Shown here: positions 1-6,976 of the stretch, piece after piece
Numbering within the stretch: position 1 is the stretch's first letter
How the letters are laid out: each line of letters starts with the position of its first letter
Source: Actinomycetota bacterium
Lineage (GTDB): Bacteria; Actinomycetota; Actinomycetes; Actinomycetales; Actinomycetaceae
NCBI GenBank assembly: GCA_019425105.1
Contig: JAHYYD010000009.1
Location: 1 to 16,849, forward strand
Direction: 5' to 3'
DNA: 16,849 nucleotides
Translations under genes and position numbers: made by a program
The notes under the pieces: generated by a model
Databases searched by the model: none
What the model was told of the DNA's origin: nothing
The model's input: the letters and a program-made list of their open reading frames with translations, nothing else

Positions 1-85
1 TGGTGCGCAACCGCAAGAAAGCGGTACCTGAAATCAACATGGGTCTAATTATATCCTTAACCGGTCGTTGAGGTGGGGGGGAGGG

Positions 86-120
86 GGACTATCACCCAAC
101 ATCGAGGACTATCACCCAAC
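86..120. repeat. Tandem 15-bp direct repeats (GGACTATCACCCAAC)
   Basis: Two exact copies of GGACTATCACCCAAC lie at 86-100 and 106-120, a 20-bp period, about two helical turns. They are followed at once by a GC-rich stem-loop (121-133). The spacing suits a protein that binds the same face of the helix twice, such as a replication initiator, a relaxosome protein or a repressor. No gene overlaps them. Function is unknown. Confidence 0.75.
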
Positions 121-133
121 GCCCCTTCGGGGC
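121..133. other. Short GC stem-loop
   Basis: GCCCC-TTC-GGGGC is a perfect 5-bp inverted repeat directly abutting the second 15-bp direct repeat. No T-run follows, so a simple intrinsic terminator is not supported. It may be part of the putative origin or transfer region. Confidence 0.5.
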
Positions 134-190
134 ATAAGACCATCCTCACCCTCCGTATGTTCTCAGGGAAGGGGTGGAGGCGGGGGATTT

Positions 191-500
191 GTTACGCCTG
201 AACGGAGTTTGTTACGCCTGTGTTACGCCTAAAAATGTACAAGCGTAACGCAGTTTCGCCTCGTATCTCAACGAAAAGCTGACCCTGTTACGCCTGTTAC
301 GCCTAAAATCGAAAACTTTTCTATATATAAAAACACGGTGAATGAGGGGGGGAAATATATTTTCCGCGCGTAATTAATAGAAATTAGGCGTAACAGGCGT
401 AACAACATATAGTTTTGCTTGATATACCAACGTTTAAAGCGTTACGCCTGACGAAAAATAGGCGTAACACAGGCGTAGCAAGCGTAACAACTAGCGTAAC
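191..500. repeat. Iteron array GTTACGCCT / AGGCGTAAC, candidate replication origin or control region
   Basis: Nine exact copies of one 9-mer occur in about 310 bp. Plus-sense copies (GTTACGCCT) start at 191, 211, 222, 287, 296 and 441. Minus-sense copies (AGGCGTAAC) start at 386, 395 and 460. Four near copies (AAGCGTAAC 241, AGGCGTAGC 471, AAGCGTAAC 480, TAGCGTAAC 492) extend the array. The two clusters flank an AT-rich stretch of about 80 bp containing CTATATATAAAAA. Iterons beside an AT-rich region are typical of plasmid and phage origins where an initiator binds and melts DNA. The region has no coding potential. It could instead be the operator array of a regulator. No Rep-type initiator is visible in the window. 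Confidence 0.8.
286..404. repeat. 21-bp perfect inverted repeat enclosing a 77-bp AT-rich core
   Basis: The arms at 286-306 and 384-404 are exact reverse complements. Each consists of two head-to-tail iterons plus AA/TT on the inner side and one T/A pair on the outer side. The enclosed 307-383 segment is strongly AT-rich except for a G-run near 346-352. This symmetry turns the iteron array into a two-sided structure, as expected for a bidirectional origin or a looped nucleoprotein complex. The function is inferred. Confidence 0.8.
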
Positions 501-573
501 AACCTGTGCTGCCGGAGAGGGGCCTCCTCACCCTCTGCTCCCACTCCACGAGAACATACAAGGACGATAAAGA

Positions 574-621
574 TCATCCCCCTGAGCGATAAATATCCTC
601 CTCCCGCTCATCCCCCTGAGC
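574..621 (+). repeat. 14-bp direct repeat TCATCCCCCTGAGC
   Basis: Exact copies at 574-587 and 608-621 have a 34-bp period. They lie between the iteron array and ardA, immediately before an inverted repeat at 622-638. They could be regulator sites in the ardA upstream region or part of oriT. Neither role can be shown from sequence alone. Confidence 0.65.
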
Positions 622-638
622 AGGTCGCAATGCGACCT
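622..638. promoter_or_regulatory. Operator-like dyad AGGTCGCA-A-TGCGACCT upstream of ardA
   Basis: A perfect 8-bp dyad with a one-base centre abuts the second 14-bp direct repeat. Its geometry fits a dimeric DNA-binding protein rather than an RNA hairpin. It is 91 bp before the ardA start. A nic or relaxase recognition role is an alternative. Confidence 0.45.
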
Positions 639-650
639 CGAGCTGTTTGC

Positions 651-710
651 TGGAGGTGGGGTCCCTTGAGTGCGTCCTTTCCAAAACTGAACTGCCTGGC
701 CTCACCTCCA
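651..710 (+). promoter_or_regulatory. Leader inverted repeat in the ardA 5' region
   Basis: TGGAGGTG at 651-658 is complementary to CACCTCCA at 703-710, and the pairing continues with one G-T and one G-C pair toward the loop. In the ardA leader this would sequester a GGAGG-like stretch away from the true ribosome binding site (GGGAGG, about 718-723). A regulated leader is possible. This rests on pairing only. Confidence 0.35.
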
Positions 711-728
711 CCTACTCGGGAGGCTGAA

Positions 729-1262
729 ATGATTGCTCAAACTACTGTTCGTCCATCGGTCTGGATCGGATGCCTTAGCTGCTACAACCAGGGAATACTC
801 AACGGGAAATGGTTCCTTGCAGAAGAAGCCGGTGAGGTCACCCCTGAAGACCTACACCTTGGCCCGACAGATCACGAAGAGCTATGGATCTTCGATCACG
901 AGGGGTTCCCTTGCGGAACAGGTGAAATGTCGCCCGATACCGCACAGCTTTGGGGTGAGGTCTTCGATGAGGTCGGAGAGGAACAGTGGCCTGCACTGCT
1001 CGCTTGGGTGGAAACCGGCTGCTACATCGCATGTGGGGATACCCTACCGAGCGTCTCAGACTTCGAGGAGCGCTACTGTGGCTGCTGGGACTCATTCGAG
1101 GACTACGCCACACAACTCGCTGAGGACATCTGCTTGATGGAAGGATGGCCTGAGGAAGCTAAGCGTTTCTTCGACTGGGACGCATGGATCCATGACCAAG
1201 AATTCGACTACACCATCACCGACGCGCCTGATGGCGGCGTCTTCATTTATAGATCGTTATGA
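729..1262 (+). CDS. ardA: ArdA-family antirestriction protein
   Basis: This 177-residue, strongly acidic protein has the ArdA N-terminal signature (W-I-G-C-L-S-x-Y-N-x-G near residues 11-21, followed by L-N-G-K-W-F). An E-L-W-I-F-D-H-E-G-F segment and many Asp/Glu residues follow throughout. ArdA proteins are DNA mimics: an elongated acidic dimer occupies the DNA-binding groove of type I restriction-modification enzymes and protects newly entered DNA. The start at 729 is chosen because GGGAGG lies 6-11 bases upstream and the product then begins directly with the family domain. An upstream in-frame ATG at 630 would add 33 unrelated residues. The gene runs toward the mob operon and is separated from it by a strong hairpin. 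Presence of ardA supports transfer between cells. Confidence 0.88.
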   Translation: MIAQTTVRPSVWIGCLSCYNQGILNGKWFLAEEAGEVTPEDLHLGPTDHEELWIFDHEGFPCGTGEMSPDTAQLWGEVFDEVGEEQWPALLAWVETGCYIACGDTLPSVSDFEERYCGCWDSFEDYATQLAEDICLMEGWPEEAKRFFDWDAWIHDQEFDYTITDAPDGGVFIYRSL

Positions 1263-1263
1263 C

Positions 1264-1302
1264 ACAATACCCCGGTTACCTCACTGGTAACCGGGGTATT
1301 GT
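1264..1302. terminator. Bidirectional terminator between ardA and the relaxase gene
   Basis: A perfect 17-bp stem (1264-1280 with 1286-1302) closes a TCACT loop and is followed by TT on the plus strand and by AA-rich sequence in the other direction. It sits 2 bases after the ardA stop and 12 bases from the relaxase stop. It therefore serves both convergent units. Confidence 0.88.
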
Positions 1303-1314
1303 TTCCTCGTCCTT

Positions 1315-2427
1315 TCAGCCAAAATCAGGCCCATCGTCTTCATGCTGTGTGACCTCAGGGACGATAACACCTCTCATAGGGCTTGCGTCTCGTTCCTCGG
1401 TAGTCTCAGGCCGTGTTCGGGGTGAAACTGTCGAGGTCTTCTTCCGCTCGACACTCCCACCCGCAGGCATTGGTATTTCCGCCTTACCCGCGAGCACATC
1501 GAAGAGCGATGGTGCCTGTCGGGGCGAGGGTGGCGGGGTAGGTTGAGGGTGAGGAAGCGGAGTCTTCTTCTTGGGTGCAATCTCCTCCTCTTCCTCGTCT
1601 TCCACGACTGCTACCACTTGTCGGTGAGCAGCGAACACATCTTGCGCCTTATCGGCGGTGAAGTCTGGAGACAAGGCGCTTGCTTTCTTCCTACCCCACT
1701 TGCCATTGTCGAGACGCCTCATTTTGAAAGACCATCCATCACGATCCGTGACCGCGAGGCGCACGTCATGTTCAGCGAGGACTTCCTCAAACGACGCTTG
1801 ATCCACCGAGCGCTGATCGGCGAGCGCGTCGTTGACGATGTCGCCAAGTTGTTGCTCGAAACCACCTGGAGAAAAGTCCTCTCTGCGTTGAAGCCACCCC
1901 GGCTTGGGTCTGGTTGGATCGGGGAGCACACGAAGCTGTTCCTCACGCATGATCTGATCATTTAACTGGTGCAGTCCGTGACGCCACGAGGTATAACGCG
2001 AGAGCGCCTTGCCCGTGAGGTTGTCATGGTTCGTCACTGTGATATGCGCGTGCGCGTGCTGGCCCTTCGAGTCCGTGTGAACGGCGATCAGGTAGTCAGC
2101 GCTGTGCATAGACTCTGTGAGCTTCTTTGCGACATCGCACACCCGTTGCATATCCTCCGGTGAGGTCACGTCGAACTCGTCCGGGTGGAAGGCGAGGACG
2201 TAGGTATACGCCTCCACCTTCCTCCCATGCAAGCGTGCGAGTGATTCAGCGCGAGCAAGGAACTGCTCCGGTGTCGAAGCACCGTCCGCAGTGTGGATGG
2301 CGAGTGCTGCCGCCCGAGTGCGTCCCTCTGATCGGAGACGAGAGCGCACCTTTGCGTCGGCACCATACAGCACGTAGTTCACCGCCGAGGCGGCGGACTT
2401 CGAGGACTTGACGTTGATCGTGCTCAT
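1315..2427 (-). CDS. Relaxase / mobilization nuclease (MobA/VirD2 type)
   Basis: The 370-residue protein would nick oriT and pilot the cut strand during conjugative mobilization. The metal-binding motif H117-T-D119 ... H124-A-H126-A-H128-I is clear. Candidate catalytic tyrosines are Y18 and Y21 in the N-terminal A-V-N-Y-V-L-Y-G segment, as expected for the MOBP-like relaxase family (Pfam Relaxase). The C-terminal third (about residue 276 onward) is a low-complexity acidic, lysine and proline-rich tail that may bind partners. The start codon overlaps the stop of the MobC-like gene as ATGA, so translation is probably coupled. It is the last gene of the minus-strand operon and ends at a strong hairpin. 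MOB subtype is uncertain without alignment. The relaxase call itself is firm. Confidence 0.88.
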   Translation of the reverse strand: MSTINVKSSKSAASAVNYVLYGADAKVRSRLRSEGRTRAAALAIHTADGASTPEQFLARAESLARLHGRKVEAYTYVLAFHPDEFDVTSPEDMQRVCDVAKKLTESMHSADYLIAVHTDSKGQHAHAHITVTNHDNLTGKALSRYTSWRHGLHQLNDQIMREEQLRVLPDPTRPKPGWLQRREDFSPGGFEQQLGDIVNDALADQRSVDQASFEEVLAEHDVRLAVTDRDGWSFKMRRLDNGKWGRKKASALSPDFTADKAQDVFAAHRQVVAVVEDEEEEEIAPKKKTPLPHPQPTPPPSPRQAPSLFDVLAGKAEIPMPAGGSVERKKTSTVSPRTRPETTEERDASPMRGVIVPEVTQHEDDGPDFG

Positions 2428-3083
2428 GACGTGATCACCGTCTTGTCACCAAGACTTGCACGCAAGTCATCGACGGCGCGAGCGAGGTCTCGCACCCGCT
2501 CGGGGTCAATCACCGAACCGCGCCTGAGTGCTTGGTTCAGATTGACCCCCAAACGCCGCAACTGCTCAATAGCCTGAGCAGTTTGCGCCGACTCTGGAGC
2601 CGCCGCCTGAGCCGCCGCCTCCAGGGGTGGCGTCGCGGCATCGAGCACATGTAGTGCTGCTGCGCGAAGCCACGCGCTCACCGGAACGTTGAGCGCAGTC
2701 GCACGACGCTTGTAGGCGTCGTACTCCTCCTCCGACACACGCACTGTGATCCTGTGCGAACGAGTGTCGGAGAACGTGGTAACGCCCTCATGCTGAGGCA
2801 TGACTTTAGGCGTGACCACGGTATGGCCAGCAGGGAGAGTGTCAGACAACGGTGGCGTGACCGCCCCCTGTCTGCCATCTCTCCGCTGGCCCCCGTCCTC
2901 GTTCGCGTTGCTCACTGCGGGCGCGGGGGACACCGCCCCTGCTACCCCTTGACGGGGAGCAGGAGACGGTGAGGGCGAGACGCGCGCCGCACGCTCCGAC
3001 GCCGATTGCTCCTCTATCGCTCGCATCCTTTTGCGCATCTCGCTCTTAAGGTCGTAGGTCGCAAACAGGCTGTCAGTACTCAT
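2424..3083 (-). CDS. MobC-like mobilization accessory protein (ribbon-helix-helix)
   Basis: This 219-residue protein has a helical charged N-terminus, a disordered Pro/Ala/Ser-rich linker (about 35-100), and a segment at 109-148 beginning R-I-T-V-R-V-S-E-E-E-Y that fits a ribbon-helix-helix DNA-binding fold. The C-terminal signature L-R-R-L-G-V-N-L-N-Q-A-L-R-R-G (175-189) is typical of MobC proteins. MobC binds oriT and helps the relaxase open the nick region. The start at 3083 is preferred: GGAGG lies 8-12 bases upstream, and a longer frame would add about 48 arginine-rich residues antisense-like in composition. It overlaps the upstream gene by 11 nt and the relaxase by 4 nt. Confidence 0.82.
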   Translation of the reverse strand: MSTDSLFATYDLKSEMRKRMRAIEEQSASERAARVSPSPSPAPRQGVAGAVSPAPAVSNANEDGGQRRDGRQGAVTPPLSDTLPAGHTVVTPKVMPQHEGVTTFSDTRSHRITVRVSEEEYDAYKRRATALNVPVSAWLRAAALHVLDAATPPLEAAAQAAAPESAQTAQAIEQLRRLGVNLNQALRRGSVIDPERVRDLARAVDDLRASLGDKTVITS

Positions 3084-3393
3084 AATTCGTACCTCCATCC
3101 TGCTGGACCTGCTCCACCTGCTCCGACGTCGTGACCTCCGGCTGCGCGTCGGACTGCGCCGAACGCTTCGCCCGAGACGAGCGTGCCAGTCGCTCCTCTT
3201 CGAGGAGACGACGCGCCTCCTCCTCATACTTCAAGTACGCGTCAGGGCGCTTCGTACGGATGATCTCCGCCGTGCGCAAAGCGAGGCGTTCCTCCTCCTT
3301 GCGTGCTCGTTCACGCATGCGACGAATACGCTTCTGAGAAGCAAGACGTTCCTGCTTGATAAGGTCGTCGAGAGAGTTATTGAGAATATCCAT
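3073..3393 (-). CDS. Small basic coiled-coil protein, unrecognised
   Basis: The 106-residue product is almost entirely charged and helical: residues 1-75 are dense in Arg, Lys and Glu with heptad-like spacing, followed by a Ser/Gln/Glu-rich tail. I recognise no family. The start at 3393 is supported by AAGGAGA 7 bases upstream; a longer in-frame version would read back through the intergenic hairpins into the polymerase gene. Its position between polB and mobC, with an 11-nt overlap into mobC, suggests a relaxosome or replication accessory role. A role as a priming or terminal protein is conceivable but nothing in the sequence shows it. Confidence 0.75.
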   Translation of the reverse strand: MDILNNSLDDLIKQERLASQKRIRRMRERARKEEERLALRTAEIIRTKRPDAYLKYEEEARRLLEEERLARSSRAKRSAQSDAQPEVTTSEQVEQVQQDGGTNYEY

Positions 3394-3446
3394 TTCTATC
3401 TCCTTTTTCTTTGGATAAATGCCGGTGCCCACCCGGCTGAGGGGGC

Positions 3447-3463
3447 GACGCCGTACCGGCGTC
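3447..3463. other. Intergenic hairpin between polB and the mob genes
   Basis: GACGCCG-TAC-CGGCGTC is a perfect 7-bp inverted repeat in the 82-bp gap after polB. A second GC-rich stem (GCCGG / CCGGC, about 3421-3437) lies beside it. There is no T-run in the minus direction. It may act as an mRNA processing or stability element, or as partial attenuation between the polymerase and mob genes. Confidence 0.5.
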
Positions 3464-3475
3464 CGGTCTTTGTGC

Positions 3476-6460
3476 TCACCAAGTCGGCAAGTCTTCGACG
3501 ATCCGAGCAAGCTCACCCAGATCGACATCTTTGATGACGCGGGCGCGTCGATCTTTCTTACACAAGTGATCCCACTGGGCACGGGTGAACACCCCATATC
3601 CAAGGGATGAAAGCCAGTCAAGTTTCTGAGAGACACTCGCACTGCTAGAGAGCATCGGAACGTCGATAAACCCTTCACGATGAGCAGCCACGAGGTCAGT
3701 GAGAACAGACCCTTTCTCCGTGTAGATACGACGGTTTTTAGAGGTTTCGATACGCTTCTTCAACGTGCGAAATTGCTCAACCGTACGCAGGCAACCAGTA
3801 GGGCGATCGTCGCCTGTTGTCCCAGGACGAAACTTAGCGATGTGACGAGCCTTCTCCTTAGCAGAGACATACTCATCCACAGAATCCCAAGGAACCGTGT
3901 CGAAGCAGGCAACCTCATAACCATTGATAACGACACAACGCAACGTGTCCCACACAGGCTTACGCTTAAAGTCGAAATCGAGCGAGACCTCAGGACACAC
4001 GTCAAGAGGGGCGAAGTCCAGGCGATTACAGGTGCGAGATAATTCCCTGAACGATGGATGGCGACGATAAGGATTCGGCACTTTTCCATCACGGGAGATC
4101 ACCAGATCCCAGAACCACTCCCGCTCCTCAACCGAACCTCGTTCAATATCACCAGGGGTTTTCATCCCAGCCTTCGCGAGCACCCCTCCCGGTTCAAGAG
4201 AGACGTTCCCCCGAGTCGTAACGTTGAGCAGCGTATTCTGGCGATGTTTGATCTCCCACACGGTTCGATCCCCAGCGAGCGCCTCACGGGAATCACGAAA
4301 CACATCAGACAGTCCGAAGGACTCCAGATGATCGATGCAATCCACATCGAAGATGCCACCGTCAGTCGTGACGGAGTAAAGAGTGACTTCGTTGGCCTTT
4401 GCGAGCAACAAAGCGCGAACAAGGGACGTAATCATCGCAGCGTGATAGGGGGAGGTCACCGACGAGCCGCCAATGGACTCCATCTCCTCCTCCCAAGCGT
4501 TCCATCCCGAACGCTCAGACACGTCTTGAGCGAGCTTGCCATAACAAGAGTTTGAGGCGACCTTGATAATAAGCTCTTCAAGGCTCTTCTTACCGAAGTA
4601 ACGCTTAGCTGTTCTCCGGTCCTCCACCATCTGTTTCATCGCAGCGCGCATCGAACGAGACGGCTCACCGTCCATCTCCAAGGGGCGCAGACGAAGCCCC
4701 ATCTGAACATGCACCCGAGCACCCAGCTTCAAAGCTAGGAGCAGCTCTGGAGCCATAGCATAAGCACCTTGGAAACCACCGAACTGAGACAGTCCCTCAC
4801 CCAAACCAGAACCAGCTCCAACAGAGGTTCGAAAATAAACCACCGACTGTTCAACCTTGACAGGAATACAAGGTTCAACATCTTTGGGAAATTCCCACGA
4901 GACAAAGGCCACGAGGGGAGTGGCGTACCCTAGAGGGAAATCAGCAAAAGTGAGTTCTCGATCCTTAATGACCTCTTCAACCGCACCGGACTCATAGTCC
5001 ACATCGATCACGGCAGCCATAGCCGATGGGTATGCCGACTGAATGTCATGGTCGTAAGTCGGCTTATCGAAGTAGCCAATTTTCAGAGCCGAGTTCCAAC
5101 CGCCGTGAAAAGCAGCTTTGCACATTGCGTGAGTGAGCTTGGCGTCCGCGTCCACAGGCTTGAGCGAGCGCACGGAATAATAAGTCAGCGCGTCCTCAGC
5201 CTGTTCTTCCCCCTCCTTGAGCTTCATTAGCCCTTGAAAACGAGCCATGAAGAGGGAGTTCGGCGTGCCTTCCAAACCCCAATAACGCTTGACCCCATCA
5301 CGCAGTGCGTGAGCACCACCGCCGCTAAGAGTTACAGGCGGGACAACACCCTCACCCCAGACAGCAGAAAGGTACTCCAACACAATCACAGCGTCATAGG
5401 CGCTGTATTCCAAGAAGTCGATGAGGTGCTGATCCCGATACTCACTCATGCGTTCCTTCCAATCACCAGGAACGTTAATCTTGGGGATACCCACCGAGTC
5501 TCCGAGAACAGCAAGAGACTGCATCCCCGGCGCAGATTGACCCATCGTGTCCCGAATCGTCACCGAAAGAGGGAGCCAGCGCTCACCAGAGCCTGAAGCG
5601 CCCGAGCGTTCTATCACGCGAATAGGCTGAAGCGAGACCAGACCTCCACTCGCTGAGGTCACGCGACGCAGGATGTCGCTATACTTCGAGTTTCCATGAG
5701 GACGAGCAAAAGCCGTCAGATCAGCGTTGAGATAATGCCCAGCGAGCACCAACGAGAGACGACCGAGCTTATACAAAGCGTCCAGGTTCGCACTGTAGTC
5801 GTATCCAGACTTCCAGAAATCACGACGATCAAAGCCGCGAGCATCGGGCAAGCCCGCAGCGCGCCACAGCCCCGACTCGCGGATAACCACGCACAGAGCA
5901 GACTCAAACGGAAGCCGTTCACCTTTCACCAAAGGGAGAAGCACGATATCGAAGCGGTAGTCAGAGTCAGAAGGATCGATCAGCGAGAACTGGTAGGAAT
6001 CAATGACCCCACCCCCATCCTCGCGATGAGTGAACTCGGTATCGAAACCAATGACCGGAGCACACTTACCCGTCCCCATCGCCTTCACGGTCGGTAGGTC
6101 ACCAAAAACGACTTCATGAGACCCACCGCCCACAGGGTCAAGCCCAGGAGCGATGGCGCGGTCGGACCCTCCGGTCCGGCCCGGCCATTCCTCCGCTCCC
6201 ATAGGGGATGATGGCCTGAACGCGTTTCCGTTGGTATTACAGGCGAAACTCGGATCAGTTTTGACAGTAAAATTTTTTTTACTGTCAATTTTAGTAAATC
6301 TTTGCCTACTTAGAAGACGCTCAGAACGCCTCACCAAGATGGCTGTAGAGATACCCCCAACGGACTCCTCAGAGACCGTCCACGGAGTGCCAACGAGCGT
6401 GGTCTGGATGTCCTCGAAGGTGCTCGGGGAAGGAGAAAGAGAGTGAGTGAGTGCGGTCAT
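3476..6460 (-). CDS. Family B DNA polymerase with 3'-5' exonuclease (candidate primer-independent piPolB)
   Basis: The 994-residue protein has the complete order of family B motifs. The exonuclease domain shows ExoI F-D140-T-E142-F, an ExoII-like segment H-Y-L-N-A-D247-L-T-A-F, and ExoIII Y352-x3-D356. The polymerase domain shows motif A D472-I-Q-S-A-Y-P, motif B K633-x3-N637-S-x-Y640-G and motif C T-T-D700-G-G. This resembles the protein-primed/organellar-plasmid branch (Pfam DNA_pol_B_2), not cellular Pol II. Compared with phi29 polymerase (about 572 residues) it has about 130 extra, poorly conserved N-terminal residues and a long C-terminal part. Motif A-to-B (165 residues) and B-to-C (63) spacings leave room for TPR-like insertions. 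Linkage to xis/int and a tRNA site points to the pipolin subgroup. The start at 6460 overlaps the xis stop as ATGA. The gene presumably replicates the element. Primer independence is inferred, not seen. Confidence 0.85.
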   Translation of the reverse strand: MTALTHSLSPSPSTFEDIQTTLVGTPWTVSEESVGGISTAILVRRSERLLSRQRFTKIDSKKNFTVKTDPSFACNTNGNAFRPSSPMGAEEWPGRTGGSDRAIAPGLDPVGGGSHEVVFGDLPTVKAMGTGKCAPVIGFDTEFTHREDGGGVIDSYQFSLIDPSDSDYRFDIVLLPLVKGERLPFESALCVVIRESGLWRAAGLPDARGFDRRDFWKSGYDYSANLDALYKLGRLSLVLAGHYLNADLTAFARPHGNSKYSDILRRVTSASGGLVSLQPIRVIERSGASGSGERWLPLSVTIRDTMGQSAPGMQSLAVLGDSVGIPKINVPGDWKERMSEYRDQHLIDFLEYSAYDAVIVLEYLSAVWGEGVVPPVTLSGGGAHALRDGVKRYWGLEGTPNSLFMARFQGLMKLKEGEEQAEDALTYYSVRSLKPVDADAKLTHAMCKAAFHGGWNSALKIGYFDKPTYDHDIQSAYPSAMAAVIDVDYESGAVEEVIKDRELTFADFPLGYATPLVAFVSWEFPKDVEPCIPVKVEQSVVYFRTSVGAGSGLGEGLSQFGGFQGAYAMAPELLLALKLGARVHVQMGLRLRPLEMDGEPSRSMRAAMKQMVEDRRTAKRYFGKKSLEELIIKVASNSCYGKLAQDVSERSGWNAWEEEMESIGGSSVTSPYHAAMITSLVRALLLAKANEVTLYSVTTDGGIFDVDCIDHLESFGLSDVFRDSREALAGDRTVWEIKHRQNTLLNVTTRGNVSLEPGGVLAKAGMKTPGDIERGSVEEREWFWDLVISRDGKVPNPYRRHPSFRELSRTCNRLDFAPLDVCPEVSLDFDFKRKPVWDTLRCVVINGYEVACFDTVPWDSVDEYVSAKEKARHIAKFRPGTTGDDRPTGCLRTVEQFRTLKKRIETSKNRRIYTEKGSVLTDLVAAHREGFIDVPMLSSSASVSQKLDWLSSLGYGVFTRAQWDHLCKKDRRARVIKDVDLGELARIVEDLPTW
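6261..6288. other. AT-rich 12-bp hairpin inside the 5' end of polB
   Basis: TTGACAGTAAAA (6261-6272) and TTTTACTGTCAA (6277-6288) are exact reverse complements with a four-T loop. They lie inside the variable N-terminal coding region (about residues 58-67), which is much more AT-rich than its surroundings. Such symmetry in coding DNA is unusual. It could be an operator, an internal terminator or a strand-initiation hairpin. Confidence 0.6.
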
Positions 6461-6696
6461 GATGCGACCGCCTTGGAACCCGATGTTTCAACCCGGTTGT
6501 TATCTAACCAGGTATTGAGGTCATCGATACGGTAAAGAGTCCGACTACGGACCGCACCGACACGGACGAACGCCGGGCCAATGCCCTGAGTCCTCCAGTT
6601 CGCAAGCGTGCGAGAACTGACGCCGAGCATGGCAGCGGCTTCGTTTGCTGAGACAGCAAGTACGGAAGTAGTAGTTTCGAGAGCCTGAGTAGGCAT
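6457..6696 (-). CDS. Excisionase / AlpA-type helix-turn-helix protein
   Basis: The 79-residue protein has a MerR-like winged HTH at about residues 14-65: V-S-A-N-E-A-A-A-M-L-G-V-S, then S-R-T-L-A-N-W-R, then R-I-D-D-L-N-T-W-L. This is the pattern of small Xis/AlpA excisionase-family proteins (HTH_17). These bend DNA and steer the integrase toward excision, and some also activate element genes. It is divergent from the integrase, and its stop overlaps the polB start (ATGA), so excision control and polymerase synthesis are coupled. The start is preceded by a GGGGTGG-like ribosome binding site that lies inside an inverted repeat (CACCC-CTTAT-GGGTG, 6701-6715). Confidence 0.85.
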   Translation of the reverse strand: MPTQALETTTSVLAVSANEAAAMLGVSSRTLANWRTQGIGPAFVRVGAVRSRTLYRIDDLNTWLDNNRVETSGSKAVAS

Positions 6697-6976
6697 AGTC
6701 CACCCCTTATGGGTGAACCTCGCCAGAACGGACTTACGCTTCGCTATAAGGCTGCCATATCAGTTCATCATGCTTCTGTGCCTGCCCATCCGCTGAGTTC
6801 CGTCCTGCATATTCGACGGCAGCTTGGATTTCGTCATACAGCGGTGGCTGGGACACCTTGGCGCGTTGTTATTTACTTGTGAGCGCCAGCTTAGCATGCA
6901 TTGTCAAGTCCACGCAACTACCGGGGCGATCTGGTCTGCTACTGTTGACTTGAACCAACGACGGAAAGGGCCACTT
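6697..6976. promoter_or_regulatory. Divergent xis-int control region
   Basis: These 280 bp separate the divergent xis (minus) and int (plus) genes and must contain both promoters. I see no convincing paired -35/-10 hexamers. The xis end has the dyad CACCC-CTTAT-GGGTG (6701-6715), overlapping the xis ribosome binding site. TTACGCTT at 6734-6741 resembles the variant iteron half. The int end carries one copy of the CCACTTATGGG repeat. Confidence 0.5.
6703..6713 (+). repeat. CCNYTTATGGG-type repeat, copy 1 (xis leader)
   Basis: CCCCTTATGGG differs by one base from the copy at the int start (CCACTTATGGG). It lies within the dyad before xis. It is a candidate weak integrase or excisionase arm-type site. 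Similarity only, no footprint. Confidence 0.35.

Noticed and set aside
191..500. CRISPR array
   Set aside because: The repeats are 9 bp, occur in both orientations at irregular spacing, and there are no uniform spacers or cas genes. They are iterons.
630..728. Upstream extension of ardA to the ATG at 630
   Set aside because: The extra 33 residues are unlike the family, overlap the dyad and leader pairing, and the good ribosome binding site is just before 729.
3394..3678. Longer N-terminus for the coiled-coil protein starting inside polB
   Set aside because: The extension would overlap the end of polB antisense-free in another frame, whereas AAGGAGA sits correctly before the ATG at 3393.
6824..6976. 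Upstream extension of the integrase to the ATG at 6824
   Set aside because: The added 51 residues show no family resemblance, and GGAAAGG precedes the ATG at 6977.
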